Shown one piece after another: positions 25,119 to 33,534 of a DNA stretch of 64,000 bases (its first letter is position 1; each line of letters opens with the position of its first letter). Below the pieces are notes generated by a model. It was not told the origin of the DNA, did no database searches, and saw only the letters and a program-made list of their open reading frames with translations. The stretch is from Mycobacterium sp. 852013-50091_SCH5140682 (lineage in GTDB: Bacteria; Actinomycetota; Actinomycetes; Mycobacteriales; Mycobacteriaceae): NCBI RefSeq assembly GCF_001665685.1, contig NZ_LZTB01000053.1:1-64000 (forward strand), given 5' to 3'. The translations under genes were made by a program, and so were the position numbers.

Positions 25119-25517
25119 ATGCCACTCTCCGATCATGAGCAGCGCATGCTCGATCAGATCGAGAGCGCGCTCTATGCCGAGGACCCCAAGTTCGCGTCGA
25201 GCGTTCGTGGTGGGACTCTACGCGCGCCCTCGGCGCGCCGCAGGCTGCAGGGTGCTCTCCTTTTCGTCCTCGGTTTGGCGATGCTTGTCGTCGGTGTCGC
25301 CGTCAAGGCGACCATGATTGGCGGCTTCCCGGTGCTGTCGGTCCTCGGTTTCGTGGTGATGTTCGCCGGCGTGGTGTTCGCCATCACGGGCCCGCGTGTC
25401 ACGGGCGGGCGTGATCGCTCGGCTGCGGCACCTGGAGCGCCGCGGCAGCGCCGTCAGCGTGGTGGTTCGTTCACCAACCGGATGGAAGACCGTTTCCGCA
25501 GGCGTTTCGACGAGTAA
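25119..25517 (+). CDS. DUF3040 membrane protein, Rv2169c type
   Basis: A 132-residue protein of unknown function. It starts with the DUF3040 hallmark MPLSDHEQRMLDQIE, then two adjacent hydrophobic helices (LQGALLFVLGLAMLVVGVAV and VLSVLGFVVMFAGVVFAI) and a basic, Arg/Gly-rich tail. ATG at 25119 has AGGAGG ideally placed. In M. tuberculosis the homologue sits in the same place, next to mraZ. The gene ends 16 bp before a strong intrinsic terminator, so it does not read through into the division cluster. Confidence 0.87.
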   Translation: MPLSDHEQRMLDQIESALYAEDPKFASSVRGGTLRAPSARRRLQGALLFVLGLAMLVVGVAVKATMIGGFPVLSVLGFVVMFAGVVFAITGPRVTGGRDRSAAAPGAPRQRRQRGGSFTNRMEDRFRRRFDE

Positions 25518-25533
25518 GCCGGGACTGGTTCCA

Positions 25534-25563
25534 GGGGTAGCCCACATGGGCTACCCCTTTTTT
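25534..25563 (+). terminator. Intrinsic terminator after the DUF3040 gene
   Basis: GGGGTAGCCC and GGGCTACCCC pair as a perfect 10-bp stem with an ACAT loop (25534-25557) and are followed at once by six T. This is a textbook Rho-independent terminator, uncommon in mycobacteria. It insulates the division cluster from upstream transcription. Confidence 0.93.
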
Positions 25564-25616
25564 GTGTCTCTGGCCGGTCCGCGACACGCCAGCACGGGGT
25601 CATGCGTGGGCATTTC

Positions 25617-25632
25617 CCCCACTGCGCCCCAC
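25617..25632 (-). promoter_or_regulatory. Inverted pair of MraZ-box-like repeats
   Basis: Two CCCCAC hexamers stand 10 bp apart (25617-25622 and 25627-25632), reading GTGGGG on the minus strand. The 10-bp phase is that of the MraZ boxes at 25768, and a lone GTGGGG at 25727 lies between. The rest of the 316-bp gap 25518-25833 shows the terminator, these boxes and no gene. Confidence 0.35.
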
Positions 25633-25767
25633 TTCTGCCGCATGCTTATCGACCTGCGGATTTTCTGCCGGTTGATGGATGACGGCGGGTGATGCGCGCG
25701 AAACCACCAGCACTTTGCAGCCGAGTGTGGGGCGTTGCAACCAACTCATGCCATCAATTGGAGCAAA

Positions 25768-25797
25768 GTGGGGGATTGTGGGGTAAAGTGGCGGCCA
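25768..25797 (+). promoter_or_regulatory. MraZ binding boxes upstream of mraZ
   Basis: Three direct repeats, GTGGGGGATT, GTGGGGTAAA and GTGGCGGCCA, follow each other at exactly 10-bp intervals. This is the known arrangement of MraZ operators (TGGGN repeats separated by 5 nt), through which MraZ represses its own cluster. TAAAGT at 25784-25789 inside the array could be the -10 box, so binding would block the promoter. Confidence 0.8.
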
Positions 25798-25833
25798 GCG
25801 GGGAAACCGGAACCCCGTGTGGGAGGTGGCCAG

Positions 25834-26265
25834 ATGTTTCTGGGCACCTACACGCCCAAGCTCGATGACAAGGGGCGGCTGACGCTGCCCGCCAAGTTCC
25901 GCGACGCGCTGGCAGGAGGACTGATGGTCACCAAAAGCCAAGATCACAGCCTCGCCGTCTACCCGCGCGACGAGTTCGAAAAGCTGGCCCGACGCGCTTC
26001 ACAGGCCTCCCGGAGCAATCCGGAAGCTCGTGCGTTCCTGCGTAACCTGGCCGCCGCAACCGATGAGCAGCACCCCGACGCGCAGGGCCGGATCACCCTG
26101 TCGGCAGATCACCGTCGCTACGCCAACCTCTCCAAGGATTGCGTTGTGATCGGCTCCGTCGACTATTTGGAGATCTGGGACGCCCAAGCCTGGCAGGAGT
26201 ACCAGCAGATCCACGAAGAGAACTTCTCCGCGGCCACTGATGAAACTCTGCGCGACATCATTTGA
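25834..26265 (+). CDS. mraZ: Transcriptional regulator MraZ
   Basis: First gene of the division cluster; a ring-forming repressor of the dcw operon. At 143 residues it equals M. tuberculosis MraZ. Two AbrB/SpoVT-like halves are visible, with the repeated D-x-x-x-R type motifs DDKGRLTLPAKFRDAL and DAQGRITLSADHRRYA. ATG at 25834 (MFLGTYTPK) has GGGAGG upstream. The three 10-bp-phased boxes at 25768-25797 are its likely self-operator. The 3' end overlaps the rsmH start by 26 nt in another frame. Confidence 0.96.
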   Translation: MFLGTYTPKLDDKGRLTLPAKFRDALAGGLMVTKSQDHSLAVYPRDEFEKLARRASQASRSNPEARAFLRNLAAATDEQHPDAQGRITLSADHRRYANLSKDCVVIGSVDYLEIWDAQAWQEYQQIHEENFSAATDETLRDII

Positions 26266-27388
26266 TTCGGATGCTGACCCGAACGAGGCCCGTGCGGCGT
26301 GGCCTCTGCCCGAGCCGGCCCTGGCGTACTTCCCCAACGCCAGGTCCAAGGGTTCGGACAGAGACCTCGTCGCAGGGGCAGGCCATAGCGGAGGTGTTGG
26401 TGTGGACGCGAACGTGGGTGACCACGGTCATATCCCAGTCCTGCTGGACCGCTGTGTCGAACTGCTCAGCCCCGCGCTGACCCGTCGTCACACAGATGGA
26501 TCCGAGGCGGTGCTCATCGACGGCACCCTGGGTGCAGGCGGGCACTCCGAACGTTTTCTCACCCAGTTTCCGGGTCTGCGGCTGATCGCGCTGGACCGAG
26601 ACCCTAACGCCCTGGCCATCGCCGGTGCGCGGCTGGCGCCGTTCGCCGACCGGGTGACGTTTGTGCGCACGCGCTACGACGGCATACCCGCAGCCATGGC
26701 CGAGGCCGGGGTGGACCGGGTCGACGGTGTGTTGTTCGACCTGGGCGTGTCATCGATGCAACTCGACCAGAAGCAGCGGGGCTTCTCTTACTCGGTTGAT
26801 GCGCCACTGGACATGCGGATGGATCCCGATGCGCGCCTCACCGCCGCCGAAATCCTCAACACGTACGACGCCAAGGACCTGGCGCGCCTGCTGCGGGACT
26901 TCGGCGAGGAGCGATTCGCTGGCAGGATCGCCGACAAGATTGTCCGGCGGCGTGCCCAGAAGCCTTTCGAGACCACGGCCGAACTGGTCGAGCTGCTCTA
27001 CGAAGCCATCCCGGCCCCGGCGCGACGGACCGGCGGACACCCGGCCAAACGCACGTTTCAAGCCCTGCGCATCGCCGTCAACGGTGAGCTCGAATCGTTA
27101 CGCGCCGCGGTGCCTGCCGCGTTGGCGGCGTTGCGGCCCGGGGGGCGCATCGTGGTGATGGCCTACCAGTCGTTGGAGGACCGGATCGTCAAGAACGCGT
27201 TCGCCACCGCGACGGCGTCGCGGACGCCGCCTGGCCTGCCGATCGAATTGCCTGGGCACGAACCGGAATTCGTGACTCTGACCCGAGGCGCCGAGCGGGC
27301 CCGCGCAGATGAGATCGAACGTAATCCACGTAGTGCCCCGGTGCGGCTGCGAGCACTCGAAAAGGTTGGGGGAAGGGGCAACTCATGA
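26240..27388 (+). CDS. rsmH: 16S rRNA (cytosine1402-N4)-methyltransferase RsmH
   Basis: Methylates N4 of C1402 in the ribosomal decoding centre (formerly MraW). The SAM site reads DGTLGAGGHSERFL, and the family motifs LFDLGVSSMQLD, GFSYSVDAPLDMRMD and GGHPAKRTFQALRIAVN are intact. The 382 residues include an N-terminal extension (AWPLPEPALAYFPNAR) conserved in M. tuberculosis, which supports the ATG at 26240 inside mraZ rather than the GTG near 26403. Overlaps ftsL as ATGA. Confidence 0.94.
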   Translation: MKLCATSFDSDADPNEARAAWPLPEPALAYFPNARSKGSDRDLVAGAGHSGGVGVDANVGDHGHIPVLLDRCVELLSPALTRRHTDGSEAVLIDGTLGAGGHSERFLTQFPGLRLIALDRDPNALAIAGARLAPFADRVTFVRTRYDGIPAAMAEAGVDRVDGVLFDLGVSSMQLDQKQRGFSYSVDAPLDMRMDPDARLTAAEILNTYDAKDLARLLRDFGEERFAGRIADKIVRRRAQKPFETTAELVELLYEAIPAPARRTGGHPAKRTFQALRIAVNGELESLRAAVPAALAALRPGGRIVVMAYQSLEDRIVKNAFATATASRTPPGLPIELPGHEPEFVTLTRGAERARADEIERNPRSAPVRLRALEKVGGRGNS

Positions 27389-28488
27389 AGACGAAGCGAC
27401 CTGCACCGGCGTCTGAGAGCAAGCGTCGACGCGACGCACGCAAGCCGGGCCGGGCCGTGGCCCGACGCGCTACCGAGGCGCCGCCCCGCGCCCGCACCCG
27501 CAGGCCCGATGTCGACCAGCGGCGCGCCCGTTCGGCGCCGGCCACCGGTCCGATCCCGCGGCCCAAGACCCAGCCGGCGCGTCCCAAGAGTGCCAGCCAG
27601 GCCAAGGCGCGAGCAAAGGCCCGGAAAGCCAAGGCGCCCAAGGTCGTTCGCCCGCCACTGCGAGAGCGGTTGCTGGTCAGGCTGGCTTCGATCGAACTGA
27701 ACCCACGCGAGCTGATCTCCAGGGTTCCGTTCGTCGCCCTCGTGATCGCAGCGCTGGGCTTCGGGCTGGGCGTCACGCTGTGGCTGTCCACCGGCTCGGC
27801 CGAGCGGTCCTACCAGCTGGGCCACGCCCGGCAGACGACGCAGGGCCTGCAGCAGCAGAAAGAGGCGCTGGAACGGGATGTACTCGAAGCGCAGGCCGCT
27901 CCCGCGCTGGCTGAGGCCGCCCGCAACCTGGGCATGATTCCGTCGCGCGACACCGCGCACCTGGTGCAGGACCCCACCGGCAGTTGGACCGTGGTGGGCA
28001 CACCCAAGCCTGCCGAAGGCGTACCGCCGCCTCCGATGAACGTTCCGCTGCCCGACCCGACCACGCCGCCACCCGCACCTCCCGCGCCGCGAGTGGTCGA
28101 TCCCCGCGAGGTGACCGTGCACATGCCCGCCACCGGCCAGGTGCTGCCCGGCCAGCCGGTTCAACTACCCGGTCAACCGGTTCCCGGGCAACTACCCGGT
28201 CAGCCGCTGGCCGCACCGGCGGCGCCCGGCGCCGTTCCGGCCCCGCTTCCCGCGTCCGCGCCGCAGGTCGCCGCACCGCCCGCGGCGCCGCCGGCCGAGG
28301 TGCCCGCACCTGTGCCTGCAGCACCGGTGCCCGCACTGGCGCCCCCTCCCGAGGCCCCATCGGTCGCGGCCGCACCCGCGCCCGTGCCTGCGGCGCCGGT
28401 GCCAGGGGTGCCGTTGCCCGCGGGCCCGGTCCCAGGTGCCGAACAGGCCGTTGCGGCCCCCGTTCCCGTCCCCGCACCGGCGGCATGA
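27385..28488 (+). CDS. ftsL: Cell division protein FtsL (proline-rich)
   Basis: Bitopic divisome protein, 367 residues, counterpart of Rv2164c. The long N-terminal cytoplasmic part is very basic (Lys/Arg/Ala/Pro). One transmembrane helix lies near residues 114-135 (VPFVALVIAALGFGLGVTLW), followed by a leucine-zipper-like coiled coil (QTTQGLQQQKEALERDVLEA) expected to pair with FtsB-type partners. Beyond residue 210 the chain is low-complexity Pro/Ala/Val with GQPVQLPGQP and PVPAAPVP repeats, extending into the cell wall. ATG overlaps the rsmH stop. The tail length is a variable trait among mycobacteria. Confidence 0.9.
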   Translation: MKTKRPAPASESKRRRDARKPGRAVARRATEAPPRARTRRPDVDQRRARSAPATGPIPRPKTQPARPKSASQAKARAKARKAKAPKVVRPPLRERLLVRLASIELNPRELISRVPFVALVIAALGFGLGVTLWLSTGSAERSYQLGHARQTTQGLQQQKEALERDVLEAQAAPALAEAARNLGMIPSRDTAHLVQDPTGSWTVVGTPKPAEGVPPPPMNVPLPDPTTPPPAPPAPRVVDPREVTVHMPATGQVLPGQPVQLPGQPVPGQLPGQPLAAPAAPGAVPAPLPASAPQVAAPPAAPPAEVPAPVPAAPVPALAPPPEAPSVAAAPAPVPAAPVPGVPLPAGPVPGAEQAVAAPVPVPAPAA

Positions 28489-30386
28489 GGGGGCGGCAGC
28501 AGCCGCCCAAGAAGGCGGACCCGACCGGCCAGGGGCGTCCGGCGCGAGCCCGGCGTGTCCGAGTCGCCACGGAAAGTGGTTCGGGCAGTGCATCATTCAT
28601 GTTCCGTCACCGGACCGGCAACATTGTCATCTTCTCTGTGCTGGCCATTGCGGTGGCACAGCTGTTCAGCCTTCAGGTTCCGCGCGCGGCGGGGCTGCGG
28701 GCCGAGGCGGCCAGCCAGCTCAAGGTCACCGATGTCGAACCGGCGCTGCGCGGCAGCATCATCGACCGCAACGGCGACAAGCTGGCCTTCACCATCGAGG
28801 CCAAGGCGCTGACCTTCCAGCCGGTCCGGGTCCGCAAGCAACTGGCCGAGGCCAAGGCCAAGTCACCGAAGGCGCCCGATCCCGATCGCAGGCTCTCCGA
28901 CATCGCCAACGAGGTCGCGGCCCGGCTGAACAACAAGCCCGACGCGAAGACCGTGCTGCGCAAGCTCAAGAGTGACGACACGTTCGTGTATCTGGCACGT
29001 GCGGTCGATCCCGCGGTCGCCAGCGCCATCATGGACAAGTTCCCCGAAGTCGGCGCGGAACGTCAGGACCTGCGTCAGTACCCCGGTGGGGCGCTGGCCG
29101 CCAACATCGTCGGCGGTATCGACTGGGACGGTCACGGACTGCTCGGTATGGAGGATTCGCTCGACGCCGAGTTGTCCGGTTCGGACGGCTCGCTCACCTA
29201 CGACCGCGGTTCCGACGGTGTGGTGATTCCTGGCAGCTACCGCAACCGCCACGACGCGGTCAACGGTTCCACTGTGCAGCTGACCCTCGACGACGACATC
29301 CAGTACTACGTGCAGCAGCAAGTACAGATGGCCAAGGACGCTTCCGGCGCCAAGAACGTGTCCGCGGTGGTGCTGGACTCGAAAACCGGTGAGGTGCTGG
29401 CGATGTCGAACGACAACACGTTCGACCCGTCGCAGGACATCGGCAGGCAGGGCGATCGGCAGATGGGCAACCTGCCGGTGTCCTCGCCGTTCGAGCCGGG
29501 TTCGGTCAACAAGATCATCACGGCGTCCACGGCAATCGAGCTTGGCCTGACCAATCCCGATGAGGTGCTGCAGGTTCCGGGTTCGATCAACATGGGCGGG
29601 GTCACCGTGCGGGACGCCTGGAATCACGGCGTGATGCCGTACACGACCACCGGGGTGTTCGGTAAGTCGTCGAACGTCGGCACGCTGATGCTGGCCCAGC
29701 GGATCGGGCCGGACAAGTTCTACGACATGGTCCGCAAGTTCGGGCTGGGGCAGCGCACCAACGTCGGCCTGCCCGGTGAAAGCTCCGGGCTGGTGCCGCC
29801 CATCGACCAGTGGTCGGGCAGCTCGTTCGCGAACCTGCCTATCGGCCAGGGCCTTTCGATGACGCTGCTGCAGATGACCTCGATGTACCAGACCATCGCC
29901 AACGACGGCGTCCGGATCCCGCCGCGGATCATCAAGTCGACCGTCAGCTCGGACGGCAGCGTCAAGGACGAGCCGCGTCCCGACGGCGTGCGGGTGGTGT
30001 CGCCGGAAACCGCACGGACGGTCCGCAACATGTTCCGGGCGATCGTGCAGCGCGATCCCATGGGTTACCAGCAGGGCACGGGTCCGCAGGCAGCCGTGGA
30101 GGGCTACCAGATCGCGGGCAAGACGGGCACCGCCCAGCAGATCAACCCGGCCTGCGGCTGCTACTTCGACAACGTCTACTGGATCACCTTCGCAGGCATG
30201 GCTCCTGCGGATGATCCGCGTTATGTGGTGGGCATCATGATGGACGCGCCGCAGCGCGCGGCCGACGGCGCGCCGGGTTCGTCGGCGGCGCCGCTGTTCC
30301 ACAACATCGCGTCGTGGCTGCTGCAGCGCCACAATGTGCCGCTGTCGGCGGATCCCGGTCCACGGTTGACGCTGCAGGCGACCTGA
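28485..30386 (+). CDS. pbpB: Division transpeptidase PBP3 (PbpB/FtsI)
   Basis: Septal class B penicillin-binding protein that cross-links new peptidoglycan with FtsW, 633 residues. A basic cytoplasmic N-terminus and one helix (NIVIFSVLAIAVAQLFSLQV) precede the PBP dimerisation domain (RGSIIDRNGDKLAFT). The transpeptidase domain has all three motifs: SVNK (Ser340 nucleophile), SSN near 395 and KTGTAQQ near 546. ATG at 28485 overlaps the ftsL stop as ATGA. An open frame continues upstream to 27984, but it is low-complexity sequence antiphase to ftsL and not real. Confidence 0.95.
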   Translation: MRGRQQPPKKADPTGQGRPARARRVRVATESGSGSASFMFRHRTGNIVIFSVLAIAVAQLFSLQVPRAAGLRAEAASQLKVTDVEPALRGSIIDRNGDKLAFTIEAKALTFQPVRVRKQLAEAKAKSPKAPDPDRRLSDIANEVAARLNNKPDAKTVLRKLKSDDTFVYLARAVDPAVASAIMDKFPEVGAERQDLRQYPGGALAANIVGGIDWDGHGLLGMEDSLDAELSGSDGSLTYDRGSDGVVIPGSYRNRHDAVNGSTVQLTLDDDIQYYVQQQVQMAKDASGAKNVSAVVLDSKTGEVLAMSNDNTFDPSQDIGRQGDRQMGNLPVSSPFEPGSVNKIITASTAIELGLTNPDEVLQVPGSINMGGVTVRDAWNHGVMPYTTTGVFGKSSNVGTLMLAQRIGPDKFYDMVRKFGLGQRTNVGLPGESSGLVPPIDQWSGSSFANLPIGQGLSMTLLQMTSMYQTIANDGVRIPPRIIKSTVSSDGSVKDEPRPDGVRVVSPETARTVRNMFRAIVQRDPMGYQQGTGPQAAVEGYQIAGKTGTAQQINPACGCYFDNVYWITFAGMAPADDPRYVVGIMMDAPQRAADGAPGSSAAPLFHNIASWLLQRHNVPLSADPGPRLTLQAT

Positions 30387-30424
30387 CGGCTCGCCGGATC
30401 GGCGGTAGGTACTGTGGCAGGGCC

Positions 30425-32014
30425 ATGAAGCCGCGTCCCAGTCATTCCGCCGGCGAACTTCTCGCGTCGCTCGCCGCACAGATCCAGGCTGTTCCCTCAG
30501 GTGCGTCCGGATTACCCGAGCTCCGGGTGACCGGAGTGACGCTGCGCGGCCAGGATGCCCGGCCCGGCGACCTGTTCGCGGCGTTGCCGGGTTCGGCCGC
30601 CCACGGCGCGCGTTACGCGGCCGACGCGGTGGCGCGCGGCGCGGTGGCGGTGCTGACCGACGCGAGTGGGGTCGCCGAACTCGCCGACCCGCCCGGCGTG
30701 CCGGTACTGATCCATCCGGACCCGAGGTCTGTGCTCGGCGACCTGGCGGCCGTTGTGTACGGCAATCCGGCCGACCGGTTGCGGGTCATCGGTGTCACCG
30801 GGACCTCGGGCAAGACGACAACTACATACCTCGTGGAGGCGGGTCTGCGGGCTGCGGGCCGGGTGGCGGGCCTGATCGGCACAGTCGGAGTCCGCATCGA
30901 CGGCAACGACCTGCCCAGCGCGTTGACCACGCCGGAGGCACCCGATCTGCAGGCGCTGCTGGCCGTCATGGTCGAGCAGGGAGTGGACACCGTGGTGATG
31001 GAGGTGTCCAGCCACGCGTTGGTGCTCGGGCGGGTGGACGGGCTGCGGTTCGCCGTCGGCGGGTTCACCAACCTCTCACGCGATCATCTGGATTTCCATC
31101 CGACGATGCAGGACTACTTCGAGGCCAAGGCCCGGTTGTTCGATCCCACCTCGCCGAATCACGCGGCCGCGGCCGTGATCTGCGTCGACGACGAGGCCGG
31201 ACAGGCCATGGCCGAGCGGGCCGAGAACCCGGTGACGGTCAGTGCGACCGGTCGTCCCGCCGATTGGGCCGTGCAAGCGGTCGCGGCGACGGGCGCCGGC
31301 GCTCAGGAATTCACCGTGGCCGACCCCGCCGGTGTGCACCACGAACTCGGCATCGGACTGCCCGGCGGCTACAACGTGGCCAACGCCGCGTTGGCCCTGG
31401 CCCTGCTCGACGCGGTCGGGGTTTCGCCTGAGCAGGCGGCTCCCGGGCTGCGCAACGCGGCTGTCCCGGGCCGGCTGCAGGCCATCGACCGAGGGCAACC
31501 GTTCCTGGCGCTCGTGGATTACGCCCACAAGCCGGGTGCGCTTGAGGCGGTGCTGCAGACGCTTCGGGCGAGCGCAGCGACGGGGGAAATGGCTCGGGCG
31601 AGCGCAGCGACGGCTCGGCTGGCCGTGGTGTTCGGGGCGGGCGGCAACCGGGACGCAGGCAAGCGTGAGCCGATGGGTCGGGTGGCGGCCGAGTTGGCCG
31701 ATCTGGTGGTCGTTACCGATGACAACCCGCGCGACGAGGATCCCGCGACGATTCGGGCCGCCATCATGGCCGGCGCGGTCGCCGGAGACGCCCAGGTGGT
31801 CGAGGTGGGCGACCGGCGGGCGGCCATCGAGCACGCCGTGGCTTGGGCGCGGCCCGGCGACATCGTGTTGATCGCGGGCAAGGGCCATGAGTCCGGGCAG
31901 ACCAGCGGTGGCCAGACCCGCCCGTTCGACGATCGTGACGAGCTGGCGGCGGCACTGGAGAAGTTGAAGACAGGGGCACAGCGGGTCGGGGAGCCAGGGG
32001 AGTCGGGCGCATGA
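30425..32014 (+). CDS. murE: UDP-MurNAc-tripeptide (meso-DAP) ligase MurE
   Basis: Adds meso-diaminopimelate to UDP-MurNAc-dipeptide, 529 residues. ATP loop GVTGTSGKTTTTY, MEVSSHAL, the Lys region SRDHLDFHPTMQDYF and the DAP-recognition DDNPRDEDP followed by GKGHE are all present. The odd part is a short insertion (RASAATGEMARASAATAR, nt 31564-31613) before RLAVVFGAGG, built from two copies of one 20-bp sequence. ATG at 30425 is 38 bp after pbpB; TACTGT at 30410 may add an internal promoter. Overlaps murF as ATGA. Confidence 0.94.
   Translation: MKPRPSHSAGELLASLAAQIQAVPSGASGLPELRVTGVTLRGQDARPGDLFAALPGSAAHGARYAADAVARGAVAVLTDASGVAELADPPGVPVLIHPDPRSVLGDLAAVVYGNPADRLRVIGVTGTSGKTTTTYLVEAGLRAAGRVAGLIGTVGVRIDGNDLPSALTTPEAPDLQALLAVMVEQGVDTVVMEVSSHALVLGRVDGLRFAVGGFTNLSRDHLDFHPTMQDYFEAKARLFDPTSPNHAAAAVICVDDEAGQAMAERAENPVTVSATGRPADWAVQAVAATGAGAQEFTVADPAGVHHELGIGLPGGYNVANAALALALLDAVGVSPEQAAPGLRNAAVPGRLQAIDRGQPFLALVDYAHKPGALEAVLQTLRASAATGEMARASAATARLAVVFGAGGNRDAGKREPMGRVAAELADLVVVTDDNPRDEDPATIRAAIMAGAVAGDAQVVEVGDRRAAIEHAVAWARPGDIVLIAGKGHESGQTSGGQTRPFDDRDELAAALEKLKTGAQRVGEPGESGA
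31564..31613. repeat. 20-bp perfect repeat inside murE
   Basis: TCGGGCGAGCGCAGCGACGG occurs at 31564-31583 and again, identical, at 31594-31613, a period of 30 bp or ten codons. It encodes the repeated peptide RASAAT between the central and C-terminal domains of MurE. Confidence 0.9.
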
Positions 32015-33534
32015 TCGAGATGACTGTCGCCAGGATCGCCGAGATCGTGGGCGGGGAGCTGGCCGACATCACCGCCGAGCAGGCGGAACAGACGCGGGTC
32101 ACCGGCACCGTGGAGTTCGATTCGCGTGCGGTCGGACCAGGTGGGTTGTTTCTGGCGCTGCCGGGCGCGCGGTCGGATGGCCACGACTTCGCGGCGACCG
32201 CGGTGGCGTCAGGTGCCGTCGCAGTGCTCGCCGCGCGGCCGGTGGGCGTACCCGCCATCGTCGTGCGGCCTGAACCCGGCACGGCCGACGCGGCCTCGGG
32301 TGCGCTCGAACACGACACCGACGGTTCGGGGGCGGCGGTGCTGGCGGCGTTGGCTCGGCTGGCTGCCGCGGTGGCCGCCGAGTTGGTCGAGGGCGGGCTG
32401 CAGATCATCGGGGTCACCGGGTCGTCGGGTAAGACCTCCACCAAGGATCTGCTGGCGGCGGTGCTGTCCCCGTTGGGGGAGGTGGTCGCTCCGCCGGGGT
32501 CGTTCAACAACGAGCTCGGCCATCCGTGGACGGTGTTGCGCGCCACGAGGGACACCGATTACCTGATCCTGGAGATGTCGGCGCGGCACCCCGGCAACAT
32601 CGCGGCGCTGGCCGCGATCGCTCGGCCGTCGATCGCCGTGGTGCTCAATGTCGGCACCGCGCATCTGGGTGAGTTCGGCTCACGAGAGGTCATCGCGCAG
32701 ACGAAAGGTGAACTGCCGCAATCGGTTCCGAGTTCCGGCGTGGTGGTGCTCAATGCCGACGACACCGCGGTGGCGGCGATGGCCGCGCTGACTGACGCGC
32801 GGGTGGTGCGGGTGTCGCGCGAGCCGGGCACGACGGTGGACGTGTGGGCAGGCCCCGTCGCCCTCGACGAGTTGGCCCGTCCGCGGTTCACGCTGCATAC
32901 CGCCGGCGGACAGGTGGATGTCGCCTTGGCCGTGCACGGTGACCATCAGGTCTCCAATGCGCTGAGCGCGGCGGCGGTGGCCCTCGAGTGCGGGGCGACG
33001 CTGGAGCAGGTCGCCGAGGCGCTGGCGGGCGCCGGGCCGGTGTCGCGGCACCGCATGCAGGTGAGCACCCGGGCAGACGGCGTGACGGTGATCAACGACG
33101 CATACAACGCCAACCCGGATTCGATGCGGGCCGGGCTGAAGGCACTGGCCTGGATGGCCAGTGACAAACCCGGGGAAGGCGGCACCGGGCGGCGGCGCAG
33201 TTGGGCGGTGCTCGGTGAGATGGCCGAGTTGGGCGAGGACGCGATATCCGAGCACGATCGCATCGGCCGGCTGGCTGTGCGCTTAGATGTTTCTCGACTC
33301 GTCGTCGTCGGAACCGGGAGGTCGTTGGGCGCCATGCACCACGGGGCGGTTATGGAGGGTTCGTGGGGTTCGGAGTCGACGATCGTCGCCGACGCGGATG
33401 CCGCACTGGAGCTTTTGCGCGCCGAGTTGCAGCCGGGTGACGTGGTGCTGGTGAAGGCGTCCAATTCGGCGGGGCTCGGTGCGCTGGCCGAGGCCATCGC
33501 TGTTGACACTGGTGACGCCGGGGGCAGCCGATGA
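32011..33534 (+). CDS. murF: UDP-MurNAc-tripeptide--D-Ala-D-Ala ligase MurF
   Basis: Adds D-Ala-D-Ala to complete the pentapeptide precursor, 507 residues. The ATP loop is GVTGSSGKTSTKDLL; LEMSARHPGNI, the long central domain, NDAYNANPDSMRAGLKAL and VLVKASNSAGL near the end are typical of MurF. Ala/Gly-rich flexible parts occur around residue 95. ATG overlaps the murE stop (ATGA) and the stop overlaps mraY. A small low-GC patch with a TTA leucine codon (33283-33285) lies near the C-terminus. Confidence 0.95.
   Translation: MIEMTVARIAEIVGGELADITAEQAEQTRVTGTVEFDSRAVGPGGLFLALPGARSDGHDFAATAVASGAVAVLAARPVGVPAIVVRPEPGTADAASGALEHDTDGSGAAVLAALARLAAAVAAELVEGGLQIIGVTGSSGKTSTKDLLAAVLSPLGEVVAPPGSFNNELGHPWTVLRATRDTDYLILEMSARHPGNIAALAAIARPSIAVVLNVGTAHLGEFGSREVIAQTKGELPQSVPSSGVVVLNADDTAVAAMAALTDARVVRVSREPGTTVDVWAGPVALDELARPRFTLHTAGGQVDVALAVHGDHQVSNALSAAAVALECGATLEQVAEALAGAGPVSRHRMQVSTRADGVTVINDAYNANPDSMRAGLKALAWMASDKPGEGGTGRRRSWAVLGEMAELGEDAISEHDRIGRLAVRLDVSRLVVVGTGRSLGAMHHGAVMEGSWGSESTIVADADAALELLRAELQPGDVVLVKASNSAGLGALAEAIAVDTGDAGGSR

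Noticed and set aside
27984..28484. 500-bp open frame that would lengthen PbpB at its N-terminus
   Set aside because: It lies in another frame of ftsL and encodes Arg/Gly/Ala low-complexity sequence; the ATGA overlap at 28485 is the natural start.
28863..30479. 538-codon minus-strand open frame opposite pbpB
   Set aside because: Same reason: no recognisable domain and it fully overlaps an essential gene with intact motifs.
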